The position numbers and the translations under genes are program-made. The notes under the pieces were generated by a model. It did not search any database. It saw nothing but the letters and a program-made list of their open reading frames with translations, and was not told the DNA's origin. From Ulva prolifera (Eukaryota > Chlorophyta > Ulvophyceae > Ulvales > Ulvaceae), in contig CM041200.1 in the NCBI GenBank assembly GCA_023078555.1, forward strand, positions 4,368,936-4,432,935: 64,000 nucleotides of DNA. Direction: 5' to 3'. Numbering within the stretch: the first letter of the stretch is position 1; the number at the start of each line of letters is the position of its first letter. This document shows, piece by piece, positions 36,168 through 46,767 of this stretch.

Positions 36168-38803
36168 TCACGCAGCAGAGAGTGTTGTATCTTTCTTCGA
36201 ATCAAACTGACCGGGCTTGATCTTGGCGGCTTCATGATTTGCCAATTGGTACGGGATCGATGCTTGACTTTCCTGCAGACATGGCAGCTGAGGTTTCGAT
36301 TGCACTCTGATGCCAATCTATGTGAGAGCTCCCAGTCCAAGCCTGGAGCTGCTGCCGGCCAGCAAATGCATGGCGGAGATCATACCTCCAGAAGTCTCTT
36401 CAGGTCAAAAAATGTTTTGTCATCAGCACTATTGAGGAACGTGCAAGCCATACCACGGCGACCAGCACGCCCTGTCCGACCGATGCGATGAGTGTAATGC
36501 TCAATTTGGAGAGGCATGTCATAGTTGAGGACAAGGCCGACGTCCTTCACGTCGATTCCTCGACCAGCCACATCTGTTGCAATCAAAACATCGTACTCTC
36601 CATCGCGGAAGCCCTTGATGCACTCCTCGCGCATCTCCTGACCCTTGCCTCCATGCAGCAATGCTACACGATACGCCCCAGTGCGCTGAAGGTTGTTGTA
36701 CACCTCCTCGCTGTTTTCCTGCACATGCAGATTCACAGGCTGGCATACACAGTCATACGGCATCGCGAGGCAAAAGCACAGGAACAATTTCAAAGACAGA
36801 TCATGAGGTGGTGCCACTTGGGCGTGTGCACATCCCCAGGGTGCGGACTGCATCGCTGCTGCAGTGAGTGTTCGGCAGTGGTCGCTGCCAGCGCACTGTA
36901 GGTCGCTTGCGTGCAGGGCACACAACATGCGACGCGGCACCATTGCTGTGCTGTGCATGAAGCATGGACAATCACGTGCACACAGCACACAGCATACAGC
37001 AAACAGCAGCGGAATTCAGTCACATACACGGAGAGTCTCACCCTGTTGTTGACAAACACCATGATTTTGAGACCGGCGCTGTCAGGCGCCTGCATCCCGA
37101 CCTCCTGCTGGAACGTGTCTAGCGCGCGCTCCAGGGCGGCAGGCTTCTGCGTCTTCTCGACCCACTCCACACGCTGCAGCACATTGTCCGTTGCGCAGCG
37201 CGCCGGTCCAGCCGCCACGGTGACCGGCCGGCGCAGCTAGCGCTTTGCGATGCGCACTACCGCAGGCGGCATGGTCGGGGAAAACATGTGCATTGTGCGG
37301 TAGACACGCTCTGCATCGCGGCGCCCACCAGTCTCCTCCTCTTCCTCCCATGGCTTCGCGTTGGAGGAGGGCGTGGCCGCCAGGACGTCCATCACCTGCG
37401 GCTCAAAGCCGAGGTCGATCATCATGTCCGCCTCGTGCAGCACCACATGCGCGCATGCACTGATTCAGCACTGCGTATGTGCGGCGCAGGCAGTCGCCGA
37501 GGCGGCCGGGGGTTGCGACGACGATGTCTGCACCGCGGCGGAGCTGCCCGGTCTGTGCATCGTATGATGCGCCTCCGACGATGCACACCGTGCGGTACGC
37601 TCAGAATACGGAAGCAGGCCTGGGCTCAGAATACGGAAGCAGGCCTGGGCTCAGAATACGGAAGCACCGCACCACCGCTGTCGATTCTTGCCTGCCACAG
37701 CATTCTGGGATGCACAATGATGGGACCAACAGTGCTCGCTACAGGAGGTGCAGAATGATGCAAACGGGCAACAGAGGATCGGTCATGTGCAGATCTCGGT
37801 GGAGACGGACCGGTGTGCATTGCAAGGCTGTCTGTCTCCTCCTCAATGTGCTGCGCGAGCTCTCGGGTGGGCGCAAGGATGAGGGCGTAGGGGCCATCCG
37901 CAGCGATCGCCTCGGTCATCACAGGCTGGTTCATGATGTACATTAGCATTGGCAACACAACAGCCGCGGTCTTGCCGGAGCCGGCCGCCGCAACGCCGAT
38001 GACATCCCGCTGCCGGATAGCAAATGGGATGCTTGCCATCTGGATGGCAGAGGGCTTGGTGCGGCCGAAATCGTTGATGGCTTGGCGGAGCTGTGCCGGC
38101 AGAGGCATTTCATCCCAGCTGCGGAACGGCATCGGCGCATTTTGGCCGGCATTGTTGTAGCCGATGCGGTGTTGCTCTTGGAAGATGCGCCAGTCACGGG
38201 CCGACATGTCCGCCCGTGACTTCTCGCTCCAGTGCTCCTCTTTCAGCACCTGCGCCGCCAGCACGCCAACATCAGATCGCCTGAGCGAATCCCAGTCCGC
38301 AGCTGTCCGGCGCCGTATCAGCACGTGTAGCCACTAGGCACGCATGCCAGCGCAAGAGACACCAAGACTGTTGCTATTGCTGAATCAGCGTACACGTGCG
38401 CACGGCTTGCCGCCGGTGTGTGCGGAGCAGTGAAGAAGGTGCCACAAGAGTGACATAAGACATGCGCCTCAACATGGAAGCATGGTGATGAAAGGAGGCA
38501 TTGCACCCAGGGCTGCGTTTGCTGGTGCCGGGAGGGACGCCCAGGGTCATCATTGATATTATGTATAGATAGATATGCGAGATGCGGTTTGCACGCACCA
38601 TGTCAGCCAGGATGTGAGCTGCGGTGGTGTGGTTGCCTCGGGCGCGCCGCATGTCTGATAAGAGCTGCTGCTCCCGCTTTGCAGCCAGCTCGCGCCGTGC
38701 CTGACAGTCAATGCCAGCAACCGTGCCACGGCCAAAGAGCACTGGACCCTCACGCAGGCGCGCCTCGTGTGTGTCCTCTGAAGCCTCCCAGTCAAAATCG
38801 AAT
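36168..38803 (-). pseudogene. Prp28/DDX23-type DEAD-box helicase with disabling lesions
   Basis: Homolog of the U5 snRNP helicase Prp28 (DDX23). Recognisable exons: 38803-38599 (FDFDWEASEDT, LFGRGTVAGIDC), 38333 to about 37850 (ARDWRIFQEQHRIGYNN, FRSWDEMPLP, APTRELAQHIEEET), 37588 to about 37450 (CIVGGASYDAQ, VVATPGRLGDCLRR), about 37446-37042, 36718-36386 (ATDVAGRGIDV, HRIGRTGRAGRRG) and 36272-36168 (YQLANHEAAKIKPGQFD). Lesions: motif I reads AAAGSGKT instead of AxTGSGKT. A one-base frame change at about 37448 separates AVLNQC from VVLHEAD. Motif II is HEAD rather than DEAD. Motif III is SPT rather than SAT/TAT. An in-frame TAG at 37239-37237 replaces the conserved Tyr before LRRPVTV. Introns are kept, so it is not a processed copy. 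The N-terminal RS-like region was not found. Confidence 0.75.
37600..37665. repeat. 25-bp tandem repeat, 2.6 copies
   Basis: Two identical 25-bp units (37600-37624, 37625-37649) and a 16-bp partial third (37650-37665), each beginning CTCAGAATACGGAAGC. They sit exactly where the acceptor upstream of the CIVGGASYD exon of the helicase should be and place a stop just before it in frame. Confidence 0.9.
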
Positions 38804-39254
38804 CTGCAGACAGCACGACGGACTCTGCACGCATGATATGTGGATGCTGAGGGTCGCAGCCACAAAACGGGAACAGCATCGAGTGCTTGGCTGTGGCTCA
38901 GCGACGCCGCATTGAGCTGGACTGTACGCAAGTCGACACACATGCCTGCATGATGCGATGGGGCAAAGCTGGGACCATGGCAGGTCGTGCACAACACGGC
39001 ACAGCCTGGGGCCAACAGGGGAATCGAGACGTGAGAGCTGACCGAAACTTGTCCGAGGCCTTGGCAGCACAGCTGTGCTGCCAAGGATCCTAGCGCTAGC
39101 GCTTGACTGCTGACCTGCTGACCTGCTGCTGATTCGTTACTACGCACCACCACGCACCACGTGCAAGCACAGCACTGCTGCCACCATCCTGGGTAGATGC
39201 ACAGCAAGCTGCCACCTCTAACTGCGCACCGCGTGAGCACAGAATTGCTGCCAC
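38804..39254. other. Region between helicase remnant and retrotransposon
   Basis: About 450 bp that should have carried the first exon(s) of the helicase; no RS-rich N-terminus is visible. It contains a perfect palindrome at 39059-39086 and a run of short repeats (TGCTGACCTGCTGACCTGCTG) next to it, and ends at the retrotransposon LTR. Confidence 0.5.
39059..39086. repeat. 28-bp perfect palindrome without spacer
   Basis: The 14-bp arm CCTTGGCAGCACAG is followed directly by its reverse complement. It lies about 170 bp from the end of the retrotransposon and next to a second short palindrome (CTAGCGCTAG). No gene overlaps it that I can support. It could be a cruciform-prone site or a small foldback remnant. 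Confidence 0.85.
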
Positions 39255-39601
39255 TGTCAGAAACGCTCTTATCTGCAGGTCAGACGCGCAGTCTTAGGTC
39301 AGGTCAGGTAACCAGCATTCCATACCTGCTGCGCACAGAGGTAGAACCGAGGAATGCGGGGAGAATCAAGATACAGCTAGTACCGTGAAACAGTGGTAAG
39401 AATGGTTACAGATCTCAGTGTGCACATGCTTATATGCACACTGAACACTCAAGGTTACGGCGGGAAACCCTCGCGGGATCTCTCTCACTACATCGAGACA
39501 ATCTCAGCTGGCGGCTTACCCCTGCACTGGATCCGCGGATCGTCCATGCATGGGTGCACCTGTCACCACACTGCTGCCCGCAGGCTCATGCATTGTGACA
39601 C
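39255..39601 (-). repeat. 3' LTR of the copia element
   Basis: 347 bp, bounded by TGTCA...TGACA. Nearly identical to the right LTR over most of its length, with about five scattered differences, but sharply different in a block just inside the TGTCAG end. In that block it resembles the inserted solo LTR more than its partner. Confidence 0.92.
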
Positions 39602-39613
39602 TCCCCCATAAAC
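39602..39613 (-). other. Polypurine tract
   Basis: On the - strand, TTTATGGGGGAG lies immediately before the 3' LTR start (TGTCACAATG). This is the expected position and composition of the plus-strand primer of an LTR retrotransposon. It overlaps the end of the element just past the RNase H stop codon. Confidence 0.85.
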
Positions 39614-39617
39614 TCTG

Positions 39618-41255
39618 CTACGTTTCCACTAGCTGGAGTTTATTACGAACTTCTAGCAAAGCAGGTCCGGGCAGCACTTTAGTAAACACATCCGCTAACT
39701 GATCAACAGTGCCTACCCATGCTACCTTAAGTTCATCCATCTGGACATATTCCCGCACTCGCAAGTGCCGCACACGAATGTGCTTGGATCTGTCAGTGGA
39801 CACAGCATTTACAGCCAAGATGTTGGCACTCTTATTGTCACCCCACAGAGTTGGCTTATGTGGGACAAGCTTCACGTCGAGAAGCAACTGCTTCATCCAC
39901 ATCAGCTCGTTGGCTGTTGCACTCATCGCAATGAGCTCAGCCTCTGTTGTATCCCCAGCCACTATACTCTGCTTCTTCGAACGCCAGAGAACAGAGTTCC
40001 CATACACTCGAATAACCATACCAGACACACTTTTCAGATCAGCAGAATTCGCAAAATCTGCATCCGAGAAAGCTTCTAGCAAACACCCATGTCCCACAGA
40101 GCCTATAAATTTTATTCCTAAATTCTTTGTGGACTGCAGGTATCTCAGGACATGTTGCACGGCAGACCAATGTTCCTTCAGACTACTAGACATGTGCCGG
40201 GCCAGGGCATGTGCCACATAGCTCAGGTCAGGTCGTGTCACTCCTGCAATATACTGGATACTTCCTACAGCACTCATGAACCTGGAATGCTCAGCAGCAC
40301 TGGCTTTCTCTAGGTCAGGATGCTCTTTCGCACTCCTTAGTTGTTGCCTCGGCACTAAGGGAGTGGGAGATTTACGACAGTCAGACATACTGTACTTTTC
40401 AAGCAAGTTCTGAATTTTGTTTCGTTGTGTCATGACGATTGTTTTGGCCTTGCGATCACGCATGATCTCTGTGCCAAGTGCCCATGCAAGTTCACCTAGG
40501 TCTCTGCCTTCGAATTTCGTGAGAATGATATTGACAAGTTCTTGCAGCCCCGCAGAGCTGCTGAAAATGAACAAGTCATCAACCCATAAGAAAATGAAGC
40601 AACGACCAGATGTTCTAACATACAGTCCGGGATCACTTTGTGCGCACACAAATCCCATCTCAGCTAAGACCTTTATTAAAGCTTTATGCCACTCGCGAGC
40701 ACCTTGCTTCAGGCCATACAAGGTTTTATGCAATCGCCATACATGTGCTGTCCCGTCAGTGAAGAACGGGGGCTGTTCAACGAACACTTCCTCCTCCAGC
40801 TCACCATTCAGAAAAGCGCACTGAATGTCTATGTGCCTAATCTCTAAATCTTCCTGAGCAGCAACTGACAGCAACACACGCAGTGTCGCATAACTACCGA
40901 CAGGAGACCAGGTCTCGAAGAAATCTATACCTTCTACCTGACAAAAACCACGAGCTACATATCGTGCCTTATACCGCTGAATCTCACCAGCAGGCCCACG
41001 CTTGATCTTGAGCACCCATTTGCCCGAGATAGCCCGTTTGCCCGCAGGCAGATAGCACAACCCGAAGGTTCCGTGCTCACCCAGTGCATCTACCTCCTCC
41101 TGCATGGCACGCAGCCATGCATCCCTGTCAGCACTCGCAAGTGCTTCCTTCAAAGAAGGCATATCAGGGTCGGAGGCCTTCTGCTTCCTGGCGGCAGCTG
41201 CTCGATCGGCGCGACCCACGACGCTGAGCATTCTGCTGCTCGCCAGACTCCACAT
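39618..41255 (-). pseudogene. Copia reverse transcriptase and RNase H region
   Basis: Open for 545 codons, but without its upstream pol frame. Begins with PSLKEALASADRDAWLRAMQ and KWVLKIKRGPAG, then ARGFCQVEGIDFFETWSPV, IDIQCAFLNGELEEEVFVEQ, LYGLKQGAREWHKAL and the catalytic FLWVDDLFIF. The usual YVDD is WVDD here. SRFMSAVGSIQYIAGVTRPD, EAFSDADFANSADLKSVSG, WGDNKSANILAVN and VDQLADVFTKVLPG complete the connection and RNase H parts. A frame change near 41200 separates it from the preceding linker. Confidence 0.92.
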
Positions 41256-42784
41256 GCTGATGCTTCAGGCCTGCACAGGACACTCCACAGTCAGCCGCGG
41301 CTGATGTGTCCTGGCTGCAGCCTGGAGCGTCAATAGCAGCTACTGTTTCACTACTAGCAATGTCAGAACCCGCAGGCTCTTGCAAATGCACAGCTGCTAC
41401 ATCCGCAGCCAGTGGAACAAGGCGTCTGCGTACAAGAGGATTGATTTTAATACGAGGTAAGGCAGCTGGAATGGCCCTCACCTCGTCAAGCAAATCAACC
41501 CCAACTGCGGCTGAGGGGTCCGGATCCTCTCCCCCTAATTCGGACCCGGTCTCCACCTCATCTGGCTCATCCTCCCAGAAGGGCCTCGGCGCCTCGGCTC
41601 CTCGCAGGGGCTGAGCAACTGCCCCCGCGCCAGATGCTGAGGCCGCTGCCGAATTACTTCCGGAACGGACCCGCTGAGCCTCCAGATTCTGATGGGCCGC
41701 AGCCCGTTCATCATCTGAGACGGTGTAGTCCATGCGCTGTTCATCATCGTCGTCATAGATGCCAGGACTGCTGTCGTCCTCATCCATGTCATCATCAGAC
41801 GCACTGACAGACACTTGGATGGGAAAGGCAGCTTCTACACCAGGGTCGTGCAACACAGCATTGCGCGTGACAACATACTGCGCAGTGCGGGAGGGCGTGG
41901 CGACAGGATGGTGCACTTCGCCGCGTGTCACAATGCATGAGCCTGCGGGCAGCAGCGTGGTGACAGGTGCACCCATGCACGATCTGCGGATCACGTGCAG
42001 TGGTAAGCCGCCAGCCAGGATCGTATCGAGGTAGCGAGAGAGATCCTGCGAGGGTTTCCCGGCGTGACCCTCGAGTGTTTCGGTGTGCATATATTGCCGT
42101 GCACACTAAGAGCTGTAACCTTTCTCTTTACTGTTTCACGGTACTAGCTGTACCCTGTCTCCTCCCGCATTCCTCGGTTCTACCTCTGTGCGCAGCAGGT
42201 ATGGAATGCTGGCTACCTGACCTGACCCAAGACTGCGTGTCTGACCTGACAGATAGAGTGCTTTTCTGACACCGCGCACACGAGGGGGGACAGGGACGTT
42301 TGGGTGAGCAGCAGCTCTGGATGTCGCACGCGTGCGATACAAAGCTGATCTGGCCATTTCCGGCGTGGCCCGAGAAGGGTCGCGTCGGATTATCTCCGCA
42401 GAGGAGCCAGCTCCAAATCGCGGAGAGTACACAGCACGACTAGGCTCAGGGTTGTCCTGCATGAATGTCATTTCCATGACAGGAACCCTACCATGACCAG
42501 GGGGGGGTGTGAAGCTGGTCACGCAGACGGCGCAACACTCCCCCGTCATACGTGTGTTCTGCCGCGAAAGGAGGGACATCAGCATCAGTCACACGCTCAC
42601 CCTCATCGTCCCCCTCGAAGGCAACCGTATAGGAGTTCACAAACTCCTTAGGCTCCCGCTTGTCCACAACGGCGGACGCATCGTACTTTCGTACGTGCCG
42701 GATCATCTGATCCGCAGTGCACATGACGTGGCGCACAACAAAAACCCTACCCCCAGGAACATCCTGGGCGTACACACGCTGCAT
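41164..42784 (-). pseudogene. Copia pol linker between integrase and reverse transcriptase, interrupted
   Basis: Integrase tail (QDVPGGRVFVVRHV, an acidic stretch GDDEGERVTDADVP) and linker (VMEMTFMQDNPEPSRAVYSP; later SASDDDMDEDDSSPGIYDDD and an acidic, Ala-rich stretch). It is spread over three frames with changes near 42785 and at an eight-C run near 42505, and is cut by the inserted LTR at 41926-42271. Acidic, low-complexity linkers in this place are normal for copia elements. Confidence 0.8.
41926..42271 (+). repeat. Inverted solo LTR inserted in the copia pol region
   Basis: 346 bp with the same ends (TGTCA...TGACA) as the outer LTRs but opposite orientation. It is flanked by a perfect five-base target-site duplication, CCGCG at 41921-41925 and 42272-42276. 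Removing the LTR and one CCGCG joins the pol linker in one frame across the site, so it is a true insertion into an older element. It is more diverged from the outer LTRs than they are from each other, so it came from a different subfamily copy. Confidence 0.93.
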
Positions 42785-43950
42785 GCTGGGCCCATCCCAG
42801 CCCCGACCCAGTATGCAAGGACACCCCTTTGGGACAACTTCCGCAGCTTGTCATCCCTAGGGTATGCATACACCTCAACCCCCCATGGACGCTGCTGCCG
42901 CAGCAGATCTTGGAACACCTCAACGGAGGTGTCTCTGAAAAAAGACATATAAGGAATGATATCCTTATCACAAGACCGCACTAAAAACTCGTCTAGTTCT
43001 GTCGTCGCAAGCAACTTATACTTGCGTTTCTCCTCATCCCTCAACTTATCGCGCTCGGCCTTTTTCATGCGCTTTCCCTTCCCCAGGCTTTTCTCAGCTT
43101 CGTCAACATCCGCAGATGCGTTGACAGCATGCTGACCTTTCAGGCCCTTGAGGATGCTCGCCAATTTGTCATGGTACAATGCCGACGACGGTGTGAGATT
43201 GTGGCCATGGACAACACTGGCGAGGCATTCGATCCACAGGAACAGAGGCAGGCCGCTCAAGAGCAGCACAGCACGGAGTGACTCAAACGCCACTCCGATC
43301 CTCCTCTCGATCATGCCATTACAGCGATGAGCGGCTGTGGGGGTCAAGCGGTGAGTGATGCCACGACGCTGGAGGTAGAGTTTTAAGGCCGCGACCATGA
43401 ACTCTCCCCCTTTGTCAGTGTGTAGGATGCGCACACCCGGTTCACCTGGCTTCACCACATTTACCCGAATGCGTTCGATAATATAAGAGATCATGGCCGC
43501 AGCCTCACTCTTTTTGCGCAGACCGACCACGAAAGTATAACGGGTAAAGGCACACATCACAAACAAAACATATTTCACACCACCAATTCCTACTGGAGAG
43601 ACAGGACCAGCTAAATCGGCGTGCAGTTGCTCACCAGGCCACTTGGCCTGACCCATGAGCTCACGATCATTGGCAGAAAAGTTACCCGCAGGCACTTTGC
43701 CAATTCTGCAGCCGTGACACCGATTTCCCAGTGGCTCGGAATCGACATCCAAATTTAAATGACCATAAAACTCAGCGTTGGCTTGCATGCGCTTGAGAAC
43801 CCAATTCGACTGGTGAAAAGACAAGTGTGCAAGAAAAGCAGGTTCCAGCAAGTATGCATCATGCGGGACCTCAGCTCCCCCAACATTGGGTCGCTGCGGG
43901 TCAATGGCCGCGACCGCCGCATGATGCCACTGCTGTTGATCCTCAATCAC
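42703..43950 (-). pseudogene. Copia GAG-pre-integrase and integrase core
   Basis: Zinc-binding pre-integrase part (FYGHLNLDVDSEPLGNRCHG with a CxxC) followed by the DDE integrase core: GEQLHADLAGPVSPVGIGGV (first Asp), ILHTDKGGEFM (second Asp) and HRCNGMIERRIG (Glu). The frame is shifted relative to the upstream gag-protease frame by one base at a run of G near 43981, and changes again near 42785. Confidence 0.9.
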
Positions 43951-43979
43951 TGAGGTCGGACTGCTCTGGTTAGACCCGA

Positions 43980-45197
43980 CTACCCCCCTATTAATATATT
44001 CACAGGCGCACCGACGAGAATGGGTTTGGTCTCTACTGCCATTTTGAACGCAAAGACAGGGTGACCATCCACATCAAGTTCCTGATATTTGACGTCATCC
44101 TCGACGTCGGTAGCCAAATCACCCAGACCAGGAACATACAACACATTTCTACGCGCATCTAGGAACATCTGCTCATGTCTAAGACCCATTGTGCTGAGCA
44201 GGTTGTACGGACATTCAGGCGCATAGTAAACACCAGGGATTTCCACATCCAGCGGATGCTTGTTCCCATGTTTGTCCACATAAGTACCCAGGTTCACCTG
44301 AATGGTTCCCCTGCCCATGATAGAAAACTGCCCTGGTCCCGCGAGATTGGCAACTTTCTGGCACGGGCCGTACTCAGCGAACATTTCACGATTGCCTACT
44401 ATATGCATGTCCGAACCACTATCGACAATGATGTTCCATGGCAGAGACGCGTCCGGTTGAGGGTACTTGGCAGGCATCTCTATAGTGCAAACATCTTTGG
44501 CCGCAGCCTGTTTGCGTTGGGGGCAGTTCGCACGCAAATGTCCCTTCTTCTTGCAGAAGAAACAGGTCCTGGTCTCCTCGCGAGGAGCCTGGCCGGCCGC
44601 GAGAGCGGCGACCACAGGACCATCACCACGGTGCTGCTTGCGCCAGCCATGGCCTGGTTTGCCCGCGGGCGCCCCAGACCTAGCCTGCAGCTGCCGCTGT
44701 TGTTTGAGCAAGTCAGCATGCTCAGTCAAACGTGATATGATCACATGAGGGGAGGAGTGTTGGACTTCGCCGCGCACAGCGTTGAACTCCTCCCCCACCT
44801 CTAACAGTTTCAAACGAAGCCATCGCTGGCCCACATCGGCACCTAGTGCCTCCAGATGAGTGTAAACACTCATCACATCACCACAATATGTCGCGACATC
44901 TTTATTGTGTTGTGACAAAGAATTGAAACGACTCCACAGTCTGTGGATTTCGGCTTCGGTGCTAGGTATGTACTTTGCAGTCAGGTAAGACCATGCTTCA
45001 CACAAGTGTGACATGCGATAGACAGTCGTCCTATCCGCGTCAGGCAAAGACATCAGGACCTGTGTCCTCGCCCTAGCATGAACACGCTGTTCGTCCGCAG
45101 ACGGTGCGTGCTGCAACAGATGATCTAACTCGAATTGGCCTAACCACAAAAAGGCTTTCTGTTCGTACGCAACGAAACTTTCAGTCTTAAAATTCAA
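43980..45197 (-). pseudogene. Copia gag, zinc knuckle and protease
   Basis: Gag core (FVAYEQKAFLWLGQFELDHL, SLCEAW-like SHLCEAWSYLTAKYIPSTEA, LWSRFNSLSQHNKDVATYCG), then the CCHC knuckle CFFCKKKGHLRANCPQR and the retroviral-type protease active site WNIIVDSGSDMHIVG. The frame has no ATG: an in-frame TGA directly precedes 45197. A separate - frame with an ATG at 45632 (MSLSNANSNANSPREERRDD, ending at 45468) looks like the displaced N-terminus. Confidence 0.9.
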
Positions 45198-45925
45198 TCA
45201 GGGAGTTTTCCTTTAGTCAAATCAGGTTCGCTACGTCCCCGAGATGTGCGCAGCGCCTCGGTCAACGTTTCGAGTGATATTGTCATGAATTCCGTCGAAA
45301 CTAGGTCAAAGCAAGTCAAAGCACTCAACTGTGCAGCGAGAGCTACTCGCACCTCTAACAAACACCTAGTTTGTTACAGATATGAAAGACTCAGTGTGAC
45401 CAGGATCGTTCACAGCATGAGAGGAAAAGGGCACCTGCTGGCTGCTCCGCCCAGTATGGGAAGAGGGTCATGGCCGGACAATTCGTCCGCCCCGGAGCAA
45501 CATACCCTCGGGCTGTTCTCCGTCAGGGAGCTGCTGGTCAGCGTCCCTGTCGACGAGAGGCTGCTGGTCAGCATCGTCACGCCTCTCCTCGCGAGGAGAG
45601 TTGGCGTTGGAGTTGGCGTTAGAGAGAGACATCCTGCAGTAGGAACAGACGGTTGTTTGTTGCGCGCAGCAACTAACCGATGGGATTGCTCGCAAGCAGA
45701 CAGGTTGAGAAAATTAAGCAAACGCGTTCGCTTTTCTCAGCGCTGATCATTAAAACAAGCTTCTCGAATTATGTCTAACAACAGTATACTATGAGAAAGC
45801 TAAATGATGCCTGCGCTTTTGACCGCAGTCTGAGCGCCGGCAGAACAGTGGAATGCCCGCCGTGTCTGCGCACAGACATTGGCCGACGGCTTCCTGAACA
45901 AGACCATAAACAGACATAACGCTAA

Positions 45926-45940
45926 CAGTCACCGATACCA
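45926..45940 (-). other. Primer-binding site
   Basis: Directly after the 5' LTR end (TGACA) the - strand reads TGGTATCGGTGACTG. Copia elements commonly prime from initiator methionyl-tRNA, whose complementary site begins TGGTATC, so position and first bases both fit. Confidence 0.8.
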
Positions 45941-46288
45941 TGTCAGAAATGAGTTTGCATCTGCAGGTCAGACGCGCAGTCTTAGGTCAGGTCAGGTAAC
46001 CAGCATTCCATACCTGCTGCGCACAGAGGTAGAACCGAGGAATGCGGGGAGAATCAAGATACAGCTAGTACCGTGAAACAGTGATAAGAAAGGTTACAGA
46101 TCTCAGTGTGCACATGCTTATATGCACACTGAACACTCAAGGTTACGGCGGGAAACCCTCGCGGGATCTCTCTCACTACATCGAGACAATCTCAGCTGGC
46201 GGCTTACCCCTGCACTGGATCCGCGGATCTTCCGTGCATGGGTGCACGTGTCACCACACTGCTGCCCGCAGGCTCATGCATTGTGACA
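45941..46288 (-). repeat. 5' LTR of the copia element
   Basis: 348 bp, TGTCA...TGACA, followed immediately on the - strand by the primer-binding site. It matches the left LTR except for a few scattered bases and a cluster of about eight changes within the terminal 20 bp next to the primer-binding site. Confidence 0.92.
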
Positions 46289-46767
46289 TGAAGCGGATCC
46301 GTGCCACTCTGAAATCTTTCACTGCCGTATCTTTGTGATGGTCGACGCGAATCAGCTCAAAAGCAATGAGCGCGATGTTTGCATGGATCGACAGCGGTGG
46401 CACAAAGGGCGTCGCCAGCTTCGCGGTGCTAGGTGGGCGTGGGCCCAACATCCTCGATAAGTGTCTGCCATCCTATCTGAGCGGTTGACAGCTCCCAACT
46501 CATGCATCAATAAGAATACAGCGTGCCTGTACAGCAAGTCAGCCCAGCATGTGCACGCTGTTAGCTACTTGTCTGTTATGTACTCAACATGCTGTTTGCG
46601 CTTCCCTTGCTGGTTCGTTGCTTGTGCAGCGAGCCGCTGTTCGTTTGCCCCTGTCACCACCATGTCAATCTGTCGCAGCTCATTCTTTTGTTTGCATCAG
46701 TACATTGAAGAAAATGTGTATATAACGCTCTCGTTGCAGCCACCATCAAGAGCGTTACATTGTGTTT
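46289..46767. other. No gene recognised
   Basis: About 480 bp between the retrotransposon and the stop codon of the next leftward ORF, including that ORF's 3' untranslated region. No other element seen. Confidence 0.45.

Larger units (their letters stand above)
39255..46288 (-). mobile_element. Ty1/copia-type LTR retrotransposon, decayed, 7.0 kb
   Basis: Runs leftward on the - strand: 5' LTR (46288-45941), primer-binding site, leader, gag with zinc knuckle, protease, integrase, reverse transcriptase/RNase H, polypurine tract, 3' LTR (39601-39255). Integrase before reverse transcriptase is the defining Ty1/copia order. The coding part is broken by several frame changes: between the 45468-45632 gag-start frame and the main gag frame, at a G run at 43981, near 42785, at an eight-C run near 42505, and near 41200. 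It also carries an inserted solo LTR. It cannot encode a working polyprotein and would depend on another copy to move. No matching target-site duplication flanks the outer LTRs (GCCAC on the left, TGAAG on the right). Confidence 0.93.

Noticed and set aside
37237-37239. In-frame TAG in the helicase as evidence of stop-codon reassignment
   Set aside because: SHMT, the first ALDH copy and the retrotransposon RNase H frame end in TAG at the expected places, and other lesions sit in the same helicase.
37230-37260. A tiny intron removing the TAG in the helicase
   Set aside because: The only GT...AG pair around it would be about 21 nt, below any plausible intron length here, and would delete conserved residues.
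39709-40221. 170-codon + frame inside the retrotransposon
   Set aside because: Antisense to the RNase H coding region.
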